64,000 nt of DNA from positions 372,001 through 436,000 of the forward strand of contig NZ_CP132976.1 in NCBI RefSeq assembly GCF_030864005.1, in the 5' to 3' direction. Source of the stretch: Achromobacter seleniivolatilans. GTDB lineage: Bacteria > Pseudomonadota > Gammaproteobacteria > Burkholderiales > Burkholderiaceae_B. Shown piece by piece: positions 55,498 to 64,000 of this stretch (positions are counted from its first letter, which is position 1; each line of letters starts with the position of its first letter). The notes beneath the pieces were generated by a model. That model had not been told where the DNA came from and did no database searches. It worked only from the letters and a program-made list of their open reading frames with translations. Both the position numbers and the translations under genes were made by a program.

Positions 55498-55671
55498 ATG
55501 ATTGCGGCAATTGGCCTTATGGTGGGGGCTTACATCATTACCCGCATGACAGCGATGTTGACGCGGCCGGACTCAAGCAAAGTGGTCAGGGTGTTGTGCG
55601 TGCTGACAATTGCCGTCTCGCTGATGTCCTGTCTGTTCATGTTGACGGGCGGTGGCGCGGCGAAGTTCTAA
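55498..55671 (+). CDS. Small two-helix membrane protein
   Basis: 57 residues with AAGGGGGG just before the ATG. Helices AAIGLMVGAYIITRMTAML and VVRVLCVLTIAVSLMSCLFML flank a short charged turn (RPDSSK). No family recognised. The strong ribosome site and clean hydrophobic pattern argue that it is real; alone in its strand context between trhA and the esterase. Confidence 0.65.
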   Translation: MIAAIGLMVGAYIITRMTAMLTRPDSSKVVRVLCVLTIAVSLMSCLFMLTGGGAAKF

Positions 55672-55790
55672 GGTCCATTCGTCTGCAATCAGGTGGACGA
55701 GCTGGTCGGCGTGTCGTCAATGACGATCCGGCGGCATGCAAATGCCGCCGTGCAGCCAAGCGTAGAGGGTTTACTGGCCGAGGCCTAGCA

Positions 55791-56897
55791 ATGGCGCGCA
55801 GTTTTACCAATCTGTTTTTCAAAGCCGCAAAAAAACTCAGCAAGCTTCAGCGTGCGGCGTTGCGCATTGCGGCGCCCAAAACCGCAAGAAAGCGCACCGT
55901 GTCGGCGCGCAAGGCGGCGGTTGCCGCCCGTCAGGCGGCCCGTGCGGCGCCACCTGCGGCTGCGCGAACGCCTGTGGCGCCTTCCTTGGGCAATGGCCGC
56001 TGGGAAGCCTCGCGGCAGTTTTCAGACGGGTCCGGGCGCCAACTGACGTTTGCGCGCTATACGCCTGTATCCGCGCCGCGTAGCGGCATGCCGCTGGTGG
56101 TGATGTTGCACGGTTGCCGGCAAACCTCGCTGGCATTTGCGCGTGGTACGCGCATGAATCAATGGGCCGATGCGGGGGGGTTTATGGTGCTGTATCCGCA
56201 GCAGTCCATGACTCGCCAGATGCAGCGCTGCTGGCGCTGGTTCCAGCCCGACGCCGATCATGGCGGCGCCGAGGCTGATCTGATCGCAGCGTTGATCCGG
56301 GCGGAAATTCCGCGGCATGGTGTGGACCCGGAGCGCGTTTATATCGCCGGTCTGTCAGCGGGGGCGGGCATGGCGGCGCTGGTGGCCTTGCGTCACCCCG
56401 CACTGATCGCCGCGCTTGCGATGCATTCCGGGCCGGTGGTGGGTGATGCCCACAGCGCCACCGGCGGCATCGGTACGATGCGGCGCGGCAGCGTCAAGCC
56501 CTTGCTGCCCTTGCTTGAAGGCGTGGCGGACCCCGCCGTGTTCAAGCTGGGTATGCCCGCCATGATTCTGCAGGGGCAGTTGGACCCGGCAGTGGTGCCG
56601 CGCAATGCCAGGCAGTTGTTCGAACAATTCCGGGCATTGAACGACCTGCGCCCGGAAGATCTTCCCGTTGAACGCGTGCTGGGCCTGGGCACCGAAAAGG
56701 CGTACCGGCGTGTAGACATGTTGCAAGGCCGCAAGACAATACTGCGGTTGTGCGAGATCACCCGCGTGGAACACGCCTGGAGTGGCGGCGACGCAGCGGT
56801 GAAATACCACGCGCGTGGCGGGCCGGACGCATCTGCGCTGATCTGGCGCTTCTTTCAGGGCTTGCGGCGCACGGGGGCCGTTTTGCCGGATTCGTAG
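55791..56897 (+). CDS. PHB depolymerase-family esterase (LpqC type)
   Basis: 368 residues. The catalytic core has the HGCRQTSLAFA oxyanion motif, nucleophile elbow GLSAGAGMA (Ser near 185), Asp in LQGQLDPAVVP near 255, and His in RVEHAWSGGD near 325. No signal peptide; instead the first 65 residues are Lys/Arg/Ala-rich (KAAKKLSKLQRAALRIAAPK) like histone- or phasin-type tails, a possible granule or DNA contact. Acts on polyhydroxyalkanoate or other esters by family analogy. Confidence 0.87.
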   Translation: MARSFTNLFFKAAKKLSKLQRAALRIAAPKTARKRTVSARKAAVAARQAARAAPPAAARTPVAPSLGNGRWEASRQFSDGSGRQLTFARYTPVSAPRSGMPLVVMLHGCRQTSLAFARGTRMNQWADAGGFMVLYPQQSMTRQMQRCWRWFQPDADHGGAEADLIAALIRAEIPRHGVDPERVYIAGLSAGAGMAALVALRHPALIAALAMHSGPVVGDAHSATGGIGTMRRGSVKPLLPLLEGVADPAVFKLGMPAMILQGQLDPAVVPRNARQLFEQFRALNDLRPEDLPVERVLGLGTEKAYRRVDMLQGRKTILRLCEITRVEHAWSGGDAAVKYHARGGPDASALIWRFFQGLRRTGAVLPDS

Positions 56898-57042
56898 GCT
56901 ATTGTTCGTCAATCGGGAATGGACATGTCGGGCCCGCAAGACCAAAAATCGGCAGAGGGCGGCGGTAAGATCGCGGCATTCCCGAGACCCCTCCGAGCCC
57001 AACGCTGCTCAGTCTTGGCTAGCCTTTTTGGAATATTTCAAC

Positions 57043-57567
57043 ATGTCCCTATCCATCTACCAGGTTTCCGTGCCCGCCTTCGTCCGCGGCTTGACCGTGC
57101 TGGCCACGCTGTTGGAAAAAGCCGCTGCCCATGCCGATGCCGCAGACATCGATCCGTCCGAACTCATCAATGCCCGTCTGGCCCCTGACATGTATCCGCT
57201 GTCGGGGCAGATTCAGCGTGCAAGCGACACGTCCAAGTTCGCCATCCAACGCCTGTCGCAAGGCGAGGCGCCAAAATTTCCTGACGAGGAAACGACGTTC
57301 GAACAGTTGCAAAAACGGATCGCGGACACCATTGCATACGTGCAAAGCGTGACGCCAGATCAACTGGACGGATCAGAATCCCGCAAGATCGTTTTGAATG
57401 CCGGGGAATTCAAGCCCGAATTCAATGGCGCCAGCTACCTGCTGACTTTTGCGCTGCCCAACTTCTACTTTCACGTCACGACCGCCTATGACATCTTGCG
57501 CAATGCAGGCGTGAAAATTGGCAAGTTCGACTTCCTGGGACCGTTCGAACAAGCCAGCCAGGCATAA
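57043..57567 (+). CDS. DUF1993 family protein (DinB-like fold)
   Basis: 174 residues from ATG 57043. MSLSIYQVSVPAFVRGLTVLATLLEKA, then RLAPDMYPLSGQIQRASDTSK and LPNFYFHVTTAYDILRNAGVKIGKFDFLG, all typical of DUF1993. The His-containing helix suits a four-helix DinB-like metal site. Function unknown. Confidence 0.88.
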   Translation: MSLSIYQVSVPAFVRGLTVLATLLEKAAAHADAADIDPSELINARLAPDMYPLSGQIQRASDTSKFAIQRLSQGEAPKFPDEETTFEQLQKRIADTIAYVQSVTPDQLDGSESRKIVLNAGEFKPEFNGASYLLTFALPNFYFHVTTAYDILRNAGVKIGKFDFLGPFEQASQA

Positions 57568-57585
57568 GTTTGGCGGCACGCCAAG

Positions 57586-57615
57586 GCGGACAGGAACCCT
57601 TGAGTTCCGGTCCGC
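57586..57615. terminator. Bidirectional terminator between DUF1993 and VOC genes
   Basis: GCGGAC-a-GGAAC / GTTCC-g-GTCCGC, 11 pairs with one mismatch and a six-base loop, between convergent stops. A T7 run follows 12 bases on. Confidence 0.5.
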
Positions 57616-57624
57616 AGGCACTGC

Positions 57625-58122
57625 TTATTTTTTTGCAGCGTCGCCGCAGCCGGACATGTCGCCCATTTTGGCCATGTTCTGCTGGATTTCCTCGGGCGAT
57701 AAATCGGTCTTGTGCGTAGCAATGGACCAGCGGTGGCCAAACGGGTCCACCACCTGGCCATAGCGGTCACCCCAGAACATGTCTGCGGCCGGCATCGTTA
57801 CCTGGGCGCCTGCGTCTACCGCCTGCTGCATGGCGGCGTCTACGTCGTTCATGTACAGGTGCAGCGTGACCGGCGAGCCTTTTAGCGCTTTGGGTCCCAG
57901 GCTGCCCCATTCCGGAAAATCATCCATCAGCATCAGTACGGAATCGCCAATGCGGATAGCGGCGTGCATGACTTTGCCGTTGGGGCCTGGCAATCGTGCC
58001 AGCTCTTGGGCGTTGAAGGCCTTTTTATAAAAAGCGATAGCATCCGACGCGCCTTCGCACACGATATGCGGTGTGAGCGTGTGCATGCCTTCGGGAATGG
58101 GCTTGTTTGAAGGGGTGGCCAT
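57625..58122 (-). CDS. VOC (glyoxalase/PhnB-like) family protein
   Basis: 165 residues from ATG 58122. HTLTPHIVCEGASDAIAFYKKAFNAQEL, VMHAAIRIGDSVLMLMDDFPEWG, VTMPAADMFWGDRYGQVVDPFGHRWSIATHK match the PhnB-type VOC fold. C-terminal extension SPEEIQQNMAKMGDMSGCG is typical of this subgroup. Not assigned to a reaction. Followed 145 bases upstream by a DUF1428 gene on the same strand. Confidence 0.88.
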   Translation of the reverse strand: MATPSNKPIPEGMHTLTPHIVCEGASDAIAFYKKAFNAQELARLPGPNGKVMHAAIRIGDSVLMLMDDFPEWGSLGPKALKGSPVTLHLYMNDVDAAMQQAVDAGAQVTMPAADMFWGDRYGQVVDPFGHRWSIATHKTDLSPEEIQQNMAKMGDMSGCGDAAKK

Positions 58123-58267
58123 GGTGTGTCTCCTAAGGTGGGCAATGACTGCACGGATAAGAGGGGCGGCCACCCGCGCTGCGGTTCAGGCCGTCCTGAC
58201 ACTACGACGAACGGGAGGTGCCGGTTTCGACACGCCGTCCAAAAATATTTATCGAACAGGGACGGGC

Positions 58268-58624
58268 TTATTTCGCGACCAGTGTGCTGAAGCCGCCCCA
58301 GCACATGCGCTTGAAATCAAACACGCCTTCGCAGGACATGCCTGTCAGCCGGGGGTCTTCCATGACTTTGGCGTTGATCCGGTCGCGTTCGGCCTTGTTC
58401 GCGTACAAGATCCACGCAAACACGACGGTCTCGCCTTCGCGCGCGCCGGCGGCCGCCGTGAACGACCCGAAGCCTTCCCGGTCAATGTCATCCGCCACGC
58501 ATTCGCGGTAATCCAGCGCCCCGTACTCCAGCCAGATTGCCTTCGCCTGCTCTGCCATTTTTGTGTACGTCGGCAGGTTTGCCTTGGGTACGCTTAGCAG
58601 GTAACCATCTATATATTTTTCCAT
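58268..58624 (-). CDS. DUF1428 (YbaA-like) family protein
   Basis: 118 residues from ATG 58624. YIDGYLLSVPKANLPTYTKMAEQAKAIWLEYGALDYRECVADD, then VVFAWILYANKAERDRINAKVMEDPRL and FDFKRMCWGGFSTLV, characteristic of DUF1428. Dimeric alpha-beta barrel fold expected; function unknown. An AGGAGAC ribosome site precedes the start. Confidence 0.9.
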   Translation of the reverse strand: MEKYIDGYLLSVPKANLPTYTKMAEQAKAIWLEYGALDYRECVADDIDREGFGSFTAAAGAREGETVVFAWILYANKAERDRINAKVMEDPRLTGMSCEGVFDFKRMCWGGFSTLVAK

Positions 58625-58719
58625 CGATGTCTCCTTGGACCCATGTTGTTTTATCCGGTGACGCAACGCCCGCGAGCCGGGTCTGTACCGTGTTTGCCAC
58701 CGTCCGGCGTGAGGCCGGT

Positions 58720-58876
58720 AGATGTCACTTTATCGGGGTTGGCCGGCAATTCAGATAGGGGATTGCGACATTCCTGCGGGTGCGAAGTTGGCGGCAACGG
58801 CACGACGGCGTTCCGGAATATCTTCAATAAATACTGCGGCATGTCGCCCGTTGGCTATCGCGAGCGTTATCAATAG
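58720..58876 (+). pseudogene. Remnant of an AraC-family regulator C-terminus
   Basis: The stretch CEVGGNGTTAFRNIFNKYCG then MSPVGYRERYQ, ending at the stop 58874-58876, fits the second helix-turn-helix of AraC proteins. The preceding conserved segment (about QIGDCDIPAG) lies in another frame, so a frameshift separates them, and nothing of the rest of the gene remains. It occupies part of the 483-base gap between DUF1428 and the chemoreceptor; the rest of that gap shows no gene and is AT-richer near 58900-59040. Confidence 0.5.
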
Positions 58877-59107
58877 CGCGGGTCGTACGGCACGATCTCC
58901 GGTCTTCGTGCGGCATAAATCGCCGAATTGCTTTGAATTCGCGATATCTTTTTCAGCAGCGATTGCTAATTCTCAAACATAAATTATAAAAATCTTGCCA
59001 AATGTTTCGTAGGTTTTAGACTAGGGTTTTCCCTTATCGATGTTCCGTGTGTGCCGCGCTGACCGCGCGGTATTGGCTGGGGATCGACACTCTTGAATCT
59101 AGAAACT

Positions 59108-60733
59108 ATGACGATTTCCCGCTTCAATATTGGCAACTTATCTATTGCAACCCGGCTGGCGCTGGGGTTTGGCGCCGTGCTTGCGCTGTTGCTGGCTCTG
59201 ACGGGCCTGTCCCAATACGAACTTACGCACATTGGCCGTATCAACCAGACGATCACTCAAGACACATGGACGAAGGCAAACGCCATTGCGACCATCGATG
59301 TCACCACGCGCGCCAATGCGCGGACCAATCTGGAATTGATCGTCAATACCGACCCCCAGGCAGCCGCCAAACTTTTCCAGCGTGTAGACGCTAACCGCCA
59401 GGTGATCGATCAGGCGCTGGCGACAATGCGGCCGTTTTTTGATACCCCGCAGGAACGCGAAACGCTACAGACGCTGGAAGCTGTGCGCGGCCGCTATGTG
59501 AAATCGTTCCAGGCGGTGGGCGCGTTGCTGAAAAGCGGCGAGCGCGAGGCGGCGCGTCAGCGTCTGCTGGATGAAACGCTGCCTATTCTGGATAGTTTGC
59601 AGGACCGCATCATCGAGATTTCCAAAATTCAATCTGCGGAAATGACCGAAGCCGGCACCGCCAGCCAGAAAGTGATCGATGACGCAGGCCGGATGAACCT
59701 GGTCTTGTCGGGCTTGGCTTTAGTCCTTGGCGCTTTCTTCGCATGGCGCGCCGCCAAATCCGTGACAGGTCCTCTCGCTCAAGCGGTCACCGTGGCGGAG
59801 GCCGTGGCGCGGGGCGATCTGGGTCACCCCATTGAAGCGCGGACCAAGGACGAGACGGGCCGCCTGATGCGCGCGCTGCACGACATGCAGGAAAAACTGG
59901 CTGATGCGGTCCGCAGCATACGCGCGGGGTCGGAAACGATCTCCAGCGCCTCGGGCCAAATCGCGGCCGGCAACACCGATTTGTCCAGCCGTACTGAACA
60001 GCAGGCGGCGTCCCTGGAAGAAACTGCTGCATCGATGGAGGAGCTGGCATCAACGGTGAAGCAGAACGCCGACAATGCGCTGCAAGCCAATCAGTTGGCC
60101 GCCAGCGCGTCGGCCATCGCGCAGCGTGGCGGCGTTGTCGTATCTGCTGTGGTGAACACCATGGGCGACATCTCTGCCAGCTCGCGCAAGATCTCCGAGA
60201 TCGTATCGGTGATTGACGGCATCGCCTTCCAAACCAATATCCTGGCGTTGAATGCCGCAGTGGAAGCGGCGCGTGCGGGCGAACAAGGCAAGGGCTTTGC
60301 CGTCGTAGCGGGCGAAGTGCGTTCGCTTGCGCAGCGCAGCGCGCAGGCGGCGCGTGAAATCAAGCAATTGATTGAGCATTCTGCCGGCCGGGTCAGCGAA
60401 GGTTCCACTCAAGTGGAAAACGCCGGTGCAACGATGCAGGAAGTCGTGGCATCAGTGAAACGCGTGACCGACATCATGGGCGAGATCGCGGCGGCATCGC
60501 AAGAACAAGCCAGTGGCATTGATCAAGTAAACCGCGCCGTGTCGCAGATGGACGAGGTGACTCAGCAGAATGCCGCCCTGGTGGAAGAGGCTGCGGCCGC
60601 CGCGGGTTCCATGCAGGATCAGGCGCGCGAGCTGGTCAGAGCCGTGGGGGTATTCCGTCTGGCAGAAGATGTCCGCCATCGCGATGCCGTTGGGCTTCCC
60701 GCTCCGGGCCGCAGGACGTTGATGCTGACGTGA
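59108..60733 (+). CDS. Methyl-accepting chemotaxis protein
   Basis: 541 residues from ATG 59108 (TTG 59093 possible). TM1 ([23 protein letters not shown]), a periplasmic four-helix-bundle ligand domain (about 40-190), TM2 ([18 protein letters not shown]), HAMP domain, then the signalling domain with hairpin tip [52 protein letters not shown]. No C-terminal NWETF-type pentapeptide, so adaptation relies on other receptors or CheR. Ligand unknown. Single gene, no che genes nearby. Confidence 0.94.
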   Translation: MTISRFNIGNLSIATRLALGFGAVLALLLALTGLSQYELTHIGRINQTITQDTWTKANAIATIDVTTRANARTNLELIVNTDPQAAAKLFQRVDANRQVIDQALATMRPFFDTPQERETLQTLEAVRGRYVKSFQAVGALLKSGEREAARQRLLDETLPILDSLQDRIIEISKIQSAEMTEAGTASQKVIDDAGRMNLVLSGLALVLGAFFAWRAAKSVTGPLAQAVTVAEAVARGDLGHPIEARTKDETGRLMRALHDMQEKLADAVRSIRAGSETISSASGQIAAGNTDLSSRTEQQAASLEETAASMEELASTVKQNADNALQANQLAASASAIAQRGGVVVSAVVNTMGDISASSRKISEIVSVIDGIAFQTNILALNAAVEAARAGEQGKGFAVVAGEVRSLAQRSAQAAREIKQLIEHSAGRVSEGSTQVENAGATMQEVVASVKRVTDIMGEIAAASQEQASGIDQVNRAVSQMDEVTQQNAALVEEAAAAAGSMQDQARELVRAVGVFRLAEDVRHRDAVGLPAPGRRTLMLT

Positions 60734-60809
60734 AGGCGGCGCGTCTGCTGCGGCGATAGCGGATCGCATGGGCAGTCGCGCCGGTCAGGCCTTGCGTGAT
60801 GTTCAGGCG

Positions 60810-62792
60810 TCAGGCAACGCCATCACGTAGTTTGCCCAAGGCCACGGCAATGTCTTCCAGAACCGGACCCCAAGTGTCCGGTTCACATTGCCGGAACAGG
60901 CGCACCGACGGATACCAGGGCGTGTCGCCGCGATCCAGCAGCCAGCGCCAGTCGGGCACAAAGGGCAGCATGACCCACGCTGGGCAACCCAGCGCGCCAG
61001 CCAGATGCACCGGCGACGAATCAACCGACACCAGCACGTCGAGCAGTGTGAGGATGGCGGCGGTGTCGTCAAAGTCACGGATTTCATCGCTTAGCGGCAC
61101 GATGTTCATGCCTGCGGGCGGATCGCTTGCCTGCGCGGCGGCGGGCCCTTTTTGCAGGGCCACGAACGTCACGCCTTGCTGCGCCAGCGGCGCCAAGTCT
61201 GATAGCGCGAGAGAGCGTCGCGCATCGTTTGTGTGCGTCGGCCGGCCTGCCCAGACCAGTCCCACCAAAGGCCGTGGCAGCGATGCCAGCCGCTTTTTCC
61301 AGTGCTCAACGCGGTCTGGATCGGCGCGTAGATAGCGGGTACTGACAGGCAAGTCACTCAATTGCAGACCGAGCGCCATGGGCAGGCTCATCAGCTCGCA
61401 ATGGCAATCAAAGGCAGGGGGGATCATGCCCAAACGGATGATCTCGTCGAACCCTCCGCTGCGTGCGGCAAGAGGATAGCTTTCCGGATTGACTTCCAAG
61501 ATGACCCGGGCGCCGCTGCGCGCACGTGCCTGCGCGACCAGACGCAGGAACTGGAAGGTGTCGCCGTACCCTTGTTCGTCGTGGATCAACAGTGTTTGAC
61601 CGGCGATGGATTGCCCGTCCCAGCGGGGCTTCTGTACGTGGCGTCGCAATAACGCCGTGTGTGTCAGCTGGTAGCGGAAGCGGTACTCGCGCCAGCCTGC
61701 GTCGAAGTCACCTTGCAACAGCATGACCTCGGCCAGATCGAAGCGCGCATGCAGATCACCTGGCACCGTGCGGGCGACCATCTCCAGAATGGTGCGCGCC
61801 TCATCCACCTTGCCTTGCGGGCGCAGCGCATGCACCAGCAATTTCCACAGGACGATCGGGCCGGAGCCTGATGCCAGCGGCTGACGCAACATGGCCTCGG
61901 CCTCGGCGTAACGCTGCGCTTGCAGCAGGGCTTGCGCCTGCGTTCGCAAGGCTTCCAGGGCGGCGGCATCTGGAAGGCCGCCGCCCGTCATCGTGCCGGC
62001 AGGGACTGCCGCCGTGTTCAGGCCTTGCGCTTCAAGGTGGCGCAGCAAAGCGTGCTCGATTTTCGCCAGATTCTGATAAGCGTCCTTGAACTGGGGATCG
62101 ATCTCGATCGCCCGCCGTACCGACGCCAAGGCCTCGTCATGGAGGCCATCGTCACTGAGTGTCAGCGCAAGATTGCTGAGCGCCTGCGCGTAATCGGGGT
62201 TTAGTTCCAACGCTCGCCGGTAGTGCGTTTGCGCTGCCCCGCCATTCCCCAGACGCTTGTAAGTGTTGGCCAGATTATTGTGCGCATCGGCGCTATCCGG
62301 CAGCAGCTCTGCCACTCGCTGCAAACACTCCAGACTAGCTTCGAGCTTGCCAGCCTCTTGCAGAATGATGCCCAGGTTGTTCCAGGCGCCGACCAGCTTT
62401 GAGTCGGACGCGATCGCTCGGCGGGCGAAACTCTCGGCCTCTGGCAGTAAGCCTTGCTGGCGGCACATTTCGGCCAGATTGCTGCAATACAGAGCGGGCG
62501 CAATTGGAGACCGGCAAGCCTCGCGCAAGTGGGCAATCGCCACGTCCGCCTGGCCATAAGCGTGCGCCATCAATCCCAATAGATGCCTGGCATCCGTCTG
62601 ATCTGGGGCCACGGCCAATACCCGCAAGCAAAGTTGCTCGGCTTGAGGCGCCTGCCCGGCATTCCAATGGGCATAGGCTTTATTCAATGCGTCGGGAATC
62701 GTCAGCGTATTCGCGACAGGAAAGTTGTTTTTGCTCAAGAAAGAGCTCCACGGCTGGGGCGCAGGGGTAGGGGAGCGCGCATTATCGTTCAA
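60810..62792 (-). CDS. TPR-repeat protein with C-terminal glycosyltransferase-9-like domain
   Basis: 660 residues. Residues about 30-250 hold six or more TPR units (for example AWNNLGIILQEAGKLEASLECLQRV, AHNNLANTYKRLGNGGAAQTHYRRALELNPDYAQALSNLA). The C-terminal 280 residues contain LLIHDEQGYGDTFQFLRLVAQARARSGARVILEV, GLVWAGRPTHTNDARRSLAL and LDVLVSVDSSPVHLAGALGCPAWVML, the pattern of GT9/heptosyltransferase-like C-terminal domains fused to TPRs. Such proteins may glycosylate proteins or surface sugars. Convergent with the chemoreceptor gene. Confidence 0.85.
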   Translation of the reverse strand: MNDNARSPTPAPQPWSSFLSKNNFPVANTLTIPDALNKAYAHWNAGQAPQAEQLCLRVLAVAPDQTDARHLLGLMAHAYGQADVAIAHLREACRSPIAPALYCSNLAEMCRQQGLLPEAESFARRAIASDSKLVGAWNNLGIILQEAGKLEASLECLQRVAELLPDSADAHNNLANTYKRLGNGGAAQTHYRRALELNPDYAQALSNLALTLSDDGLHDEALASVRRAIEIDPQFKDAYQNLAKIEHALLRHLEAQGLNTAAVPAGTMTGGGLPDAAALEALRTQAQALLQAQRYAEAEAMLRQPLASGSGPIVLWKLLVHALRPQGKVDEARTILEMVARTVPGDLHARFDLAEVMLLQGDFDAGWREYRFRYQLTHTALLRRHVQKPRWDGQSIAGQTLLIHDEQGYGDTFQFLRLVAQARARSGARVILEVNPESYPLAARSGGFDEIIRLGMIPPAFDCHCELMSLPMALGLQLSDLPVSTRYLRADPDRVEHWKKRLASLPRPLVGLVWAGRPTHTNDARRSLALSDLAPLAQQGVTFVALQKGPAAAQASDPPAGMNIVPLSDEIRDFDDTAAILTLLDVLVSVDSSPVHLAGALGCPAWVMLPFVPDWRWLLDRGDTPWYPSVRLFRQCEPDTWGPVLEDIAVALGKLRDGVA

Positions 62793-62922
62793 TGCGGCTT
62801 GGTGGCGCAGCGAATTGTGCGCCGAGGGTTCTCTTTAACGTGTGCACCGACGTTTCCCGGCAATGCGGGGCTCAGCCGTTTCATTGCAAAATGCAGTCTG
62901 CCTCTATTTCCCTTCGCCATAC

Positions 62923-63510
62923 ATGACGTCAATTCAACAGGTTCATGACCTCTTTTCCAGGTTCGGTGAACTCCGTTCGCAGCCGCAAGACCTATGGCGC
63001 GGCGATATCCCGCTGCCCAAAGTCTTGGCCGAGTTCTACGAACGCGTCGGCCCCTGGGGTGCGACCTACCATGAGAACGTCGGCCCGGTTGGTATTGCGT
63101 TGGCCGAGACAAACATCAGTTTTCCGCCACTGCATCGGCTGTGGGCGCTTCAGGCGGGTTACCGCTGGGATGCGTCAAACGGGCAGCGCGTGGCAGATTG
63201 GCAGGACAACTGGCTAGTAATCGCTGACCAGAATGCCGATCCGTTCATTCTGGATACTGCAAGCGGCCGAATCCTGCACGCCATTCATGGAACGGGAGCG
63301 TGGGACCCGGGCGAGATAGCGCCAGACCTGTACACACTGGCGGCTGCCCTGGCCGCAATCGGCGTGGTATGCCTGGATGCGGATGAAGACTGGCGCGATG
63401 ACGACTGGGTAGTCAAGCCGCAGCACCGGGCGCGCGCACTGCTTGAGGTGACTCAAATCATGGGCAGCGCAGACGACGCCGGTAATTTGCTGGATGTGCT
63501 GGAGTTGTAG
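62923..63510 (+). CDS. SMI1/KNR4 (SUKH) family protein
   Basis: 195 residues from ATG 62923. IPLPKVLAEFYERVGPWG at the start and DWQDNWLVIADQNADPFILDTASGRILHAIHG in the middle match the SUKH fold, and ASSFEEFL-like region is replaced by LYTLAAALAAIG. Many SUKH proteins neutralise contact-dependent or polymorphic toxins. It lies 319 bases before the start of a probable large exported protein, but no toxin gene is visible in the window. Confidence 0.75.
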   Translation: MTSIQQVHDLFSRFGELRSQPQDLWRGDIPLPKVLAEFYERVGPWGATYHENVGPVGIALAETNISFPPLHRLWALQAGYRWDASNGQRVADWQDNWLVIADQNADPFILDTASGRILHAIHGTGAWDPGEIAPDLYTLAAALAAIGVVCLDADEDWRDDDWVVKPQHRARALLEVTQIMGSADDAGNLLDVLEL

Positions 63511-63829
63511 GCGTGGCGGGTTAAATAGTAGATCGACTGATATACCAGTTCTAAGTGCTATCTCGGTATGGCATTGCGCTAAATTCTCAATGTTTGAAGC
63601 GCGAAGTGTTATTAACCTGATCTCCGATTTCCACATTTCTCTGTGAGGGGATGGTCGGAAATTAGAGTGTTTTTCTAATGGTCGTCGATGCGCTCGTTGC
63701 GGTAATCATGGGTTAAAGATATTCAAAGTTTTTTGTGGGTTATCATCGGCGCGCTAATTAGTGCGTTTCGTATGAAAACCGGATCGGGCGATGCCCGAAG
63801 TTAAAAAAGCTTGAATATAAAAATCCGAT
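63511..63829. promoter_or_regulatory. AT-rich intergenic region before the exported-protein gene
   Basis: 319 bases without a gene, visibly lower in GC than the rest of the window. It includes a perfect hairpin TCGGGC-gat-GCCCGA (63784-63798) in the likely 5' leader, followed by an A-rich stretch (TTAAAAAAGC). No promoter could be fixed with confidence, and no known riboswitch consensus was recognised. Confidence 0.4.
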
Positions 63830-64000
63830 ATGACGACCCAACACGTAGTCTCGAGTTTTACGCTGCAAGATCAGATTAGTTCCAATAACACCCGATACAG
63901 ATTGAAGCTCCAGCCTTTGGCGGCGGCTGTGTTGCGTGCAATGGCTCCGGCATGGGCTATTGGAAGCGTCCTGCTGTTGAGTTCGGCGATGGCGCAGGCA
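63830..64000 (+). CDS. N-terminus of a probable large exported protein (runs off window)
   Basis: 57 residues, no stop before the edge. An extended N-terminal region (MTTQHVVSSFTLQDQISSNN) precedes a basic RYRLKLQPLAAAVLRAMAP and a long hydrophobic core (AWAIGSVLLLSSAMAQA, a likely cleavage site). Extended signals of this kind are common in large autotransporters and two-partner exoproteins of Alcaligenaceae, but the body of the protein is outside the window. No strong ribosome site is visible. Confidence 0.6.
   Translation, partial: MTTQHVVSSFTLQDQISSNNTRYRLKLQPLAAAVLRAMAPAWAIGSVLLLSSAMAQA

Noticed and set aside
63700-63829. Riboswitch (for example cyclic-di-GMP) before the exported-protein gene
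   Set aside because: A hairpin and A-rich stretch are present but no conserved aptamer core could be matched by eye.

Overview
The window is typical high-GC betaproteobacterial chromosome. Gene content and order point to the Alcaligenaceae, most likely Achromobacter or a close Bordetella relative. Pointers are an RND pump of the MexAB-OprM type next to pdxJ, acpS-nagZ-uvrC-pgsA, a biotin cluster, ccoNOQP and patatin-, TauE- and TrhA-type genes. This is inferred from family content; no database was searched. Genes are densely packed with many 4-bp ATGA overlaps. I see no rRNA, tRNA, CRISPR array, insertion sequence or prophage. One partial gene lies at each edge.

Layout. (1) 1-1176: end of an uncharacterised ABC importer (permease, ATPase). 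(2) 1178-5557, minus strand: an amino-acid ABC importer whose operon begins with a D-amino-acid dehydrogenase-like gene and ends with an Asp/Glu-racemase-family gene. (3) 5663-12382: two divergent arms forming a polyamine-type membrane island. It holds a Tat-exported FAD amine-oxidase-like protein, a membrane-fused spermidine-synthase-like protein, DUF350, SPFH-SHOCT, a duplicated zinc-ribbon/DUF4178 protein, a 57-residue Ser/Gly-rich membrane peptide and a short S-adenosylmethionine decarboxylase. (4) 12435-15479: modABC with a ModE box lying on the promoter, and convergent modE. (5) 15638-18006: DUF4136 lipoprotein, patatin-like hydrolase, stand-alone winged-helix regulator. (6) 18194-29085: RND efflux operon whose last gene overlaps pdxJ, followed by acpS, nagZ, uvrC, pgsA. 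(7) 29330-37244: MFS transporter, dihaem cytochrome c peroxidase, queF, isocitrate lyase, methyltransferase, zinc alcohol dehydrogenase and LysR regulator. (8) 37264-42078: biotin genes bioA and, divergently, bioF-bioH-bioCD (a fusion). (9) 42102-49002: cbb3 oxidase locus with two perfect FNR/ANR boxes; its CcoI-like ATPase has lost all catalytic domains. (10) 49051-58624: mixed small operons (yjdM, ABC exporter, GST, DUF4168, TauE, AraC, TrhA, esterase, DUF1993, VOC, DUF1428). (11) 58625-64000: AraC remnant, chemoreceptor, TPR-glycosyltransferase, SMI1/KNR4 protein and the start of a probable large exported protein in a lower-GC stretch.

How genes work together. The cbb3 cluster, its assembly genes and, through a degenerate box, the cytochrome c peroxidase look like one low-oxygen respiratory regulon. 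The mod genes show an explicit autoregulatory circuit: TTGACT-N17-TATATT promoter with the ModE palindrome across its spacer and -10. The island at 5.7-12.4 kb is the best candidate for an under-described system, because it combines making and oxidising a polyamine-like amine with membrane-organising SPFH/DUF350/DUF4178 proteins. The stripped CcoI is the most striking single gene.
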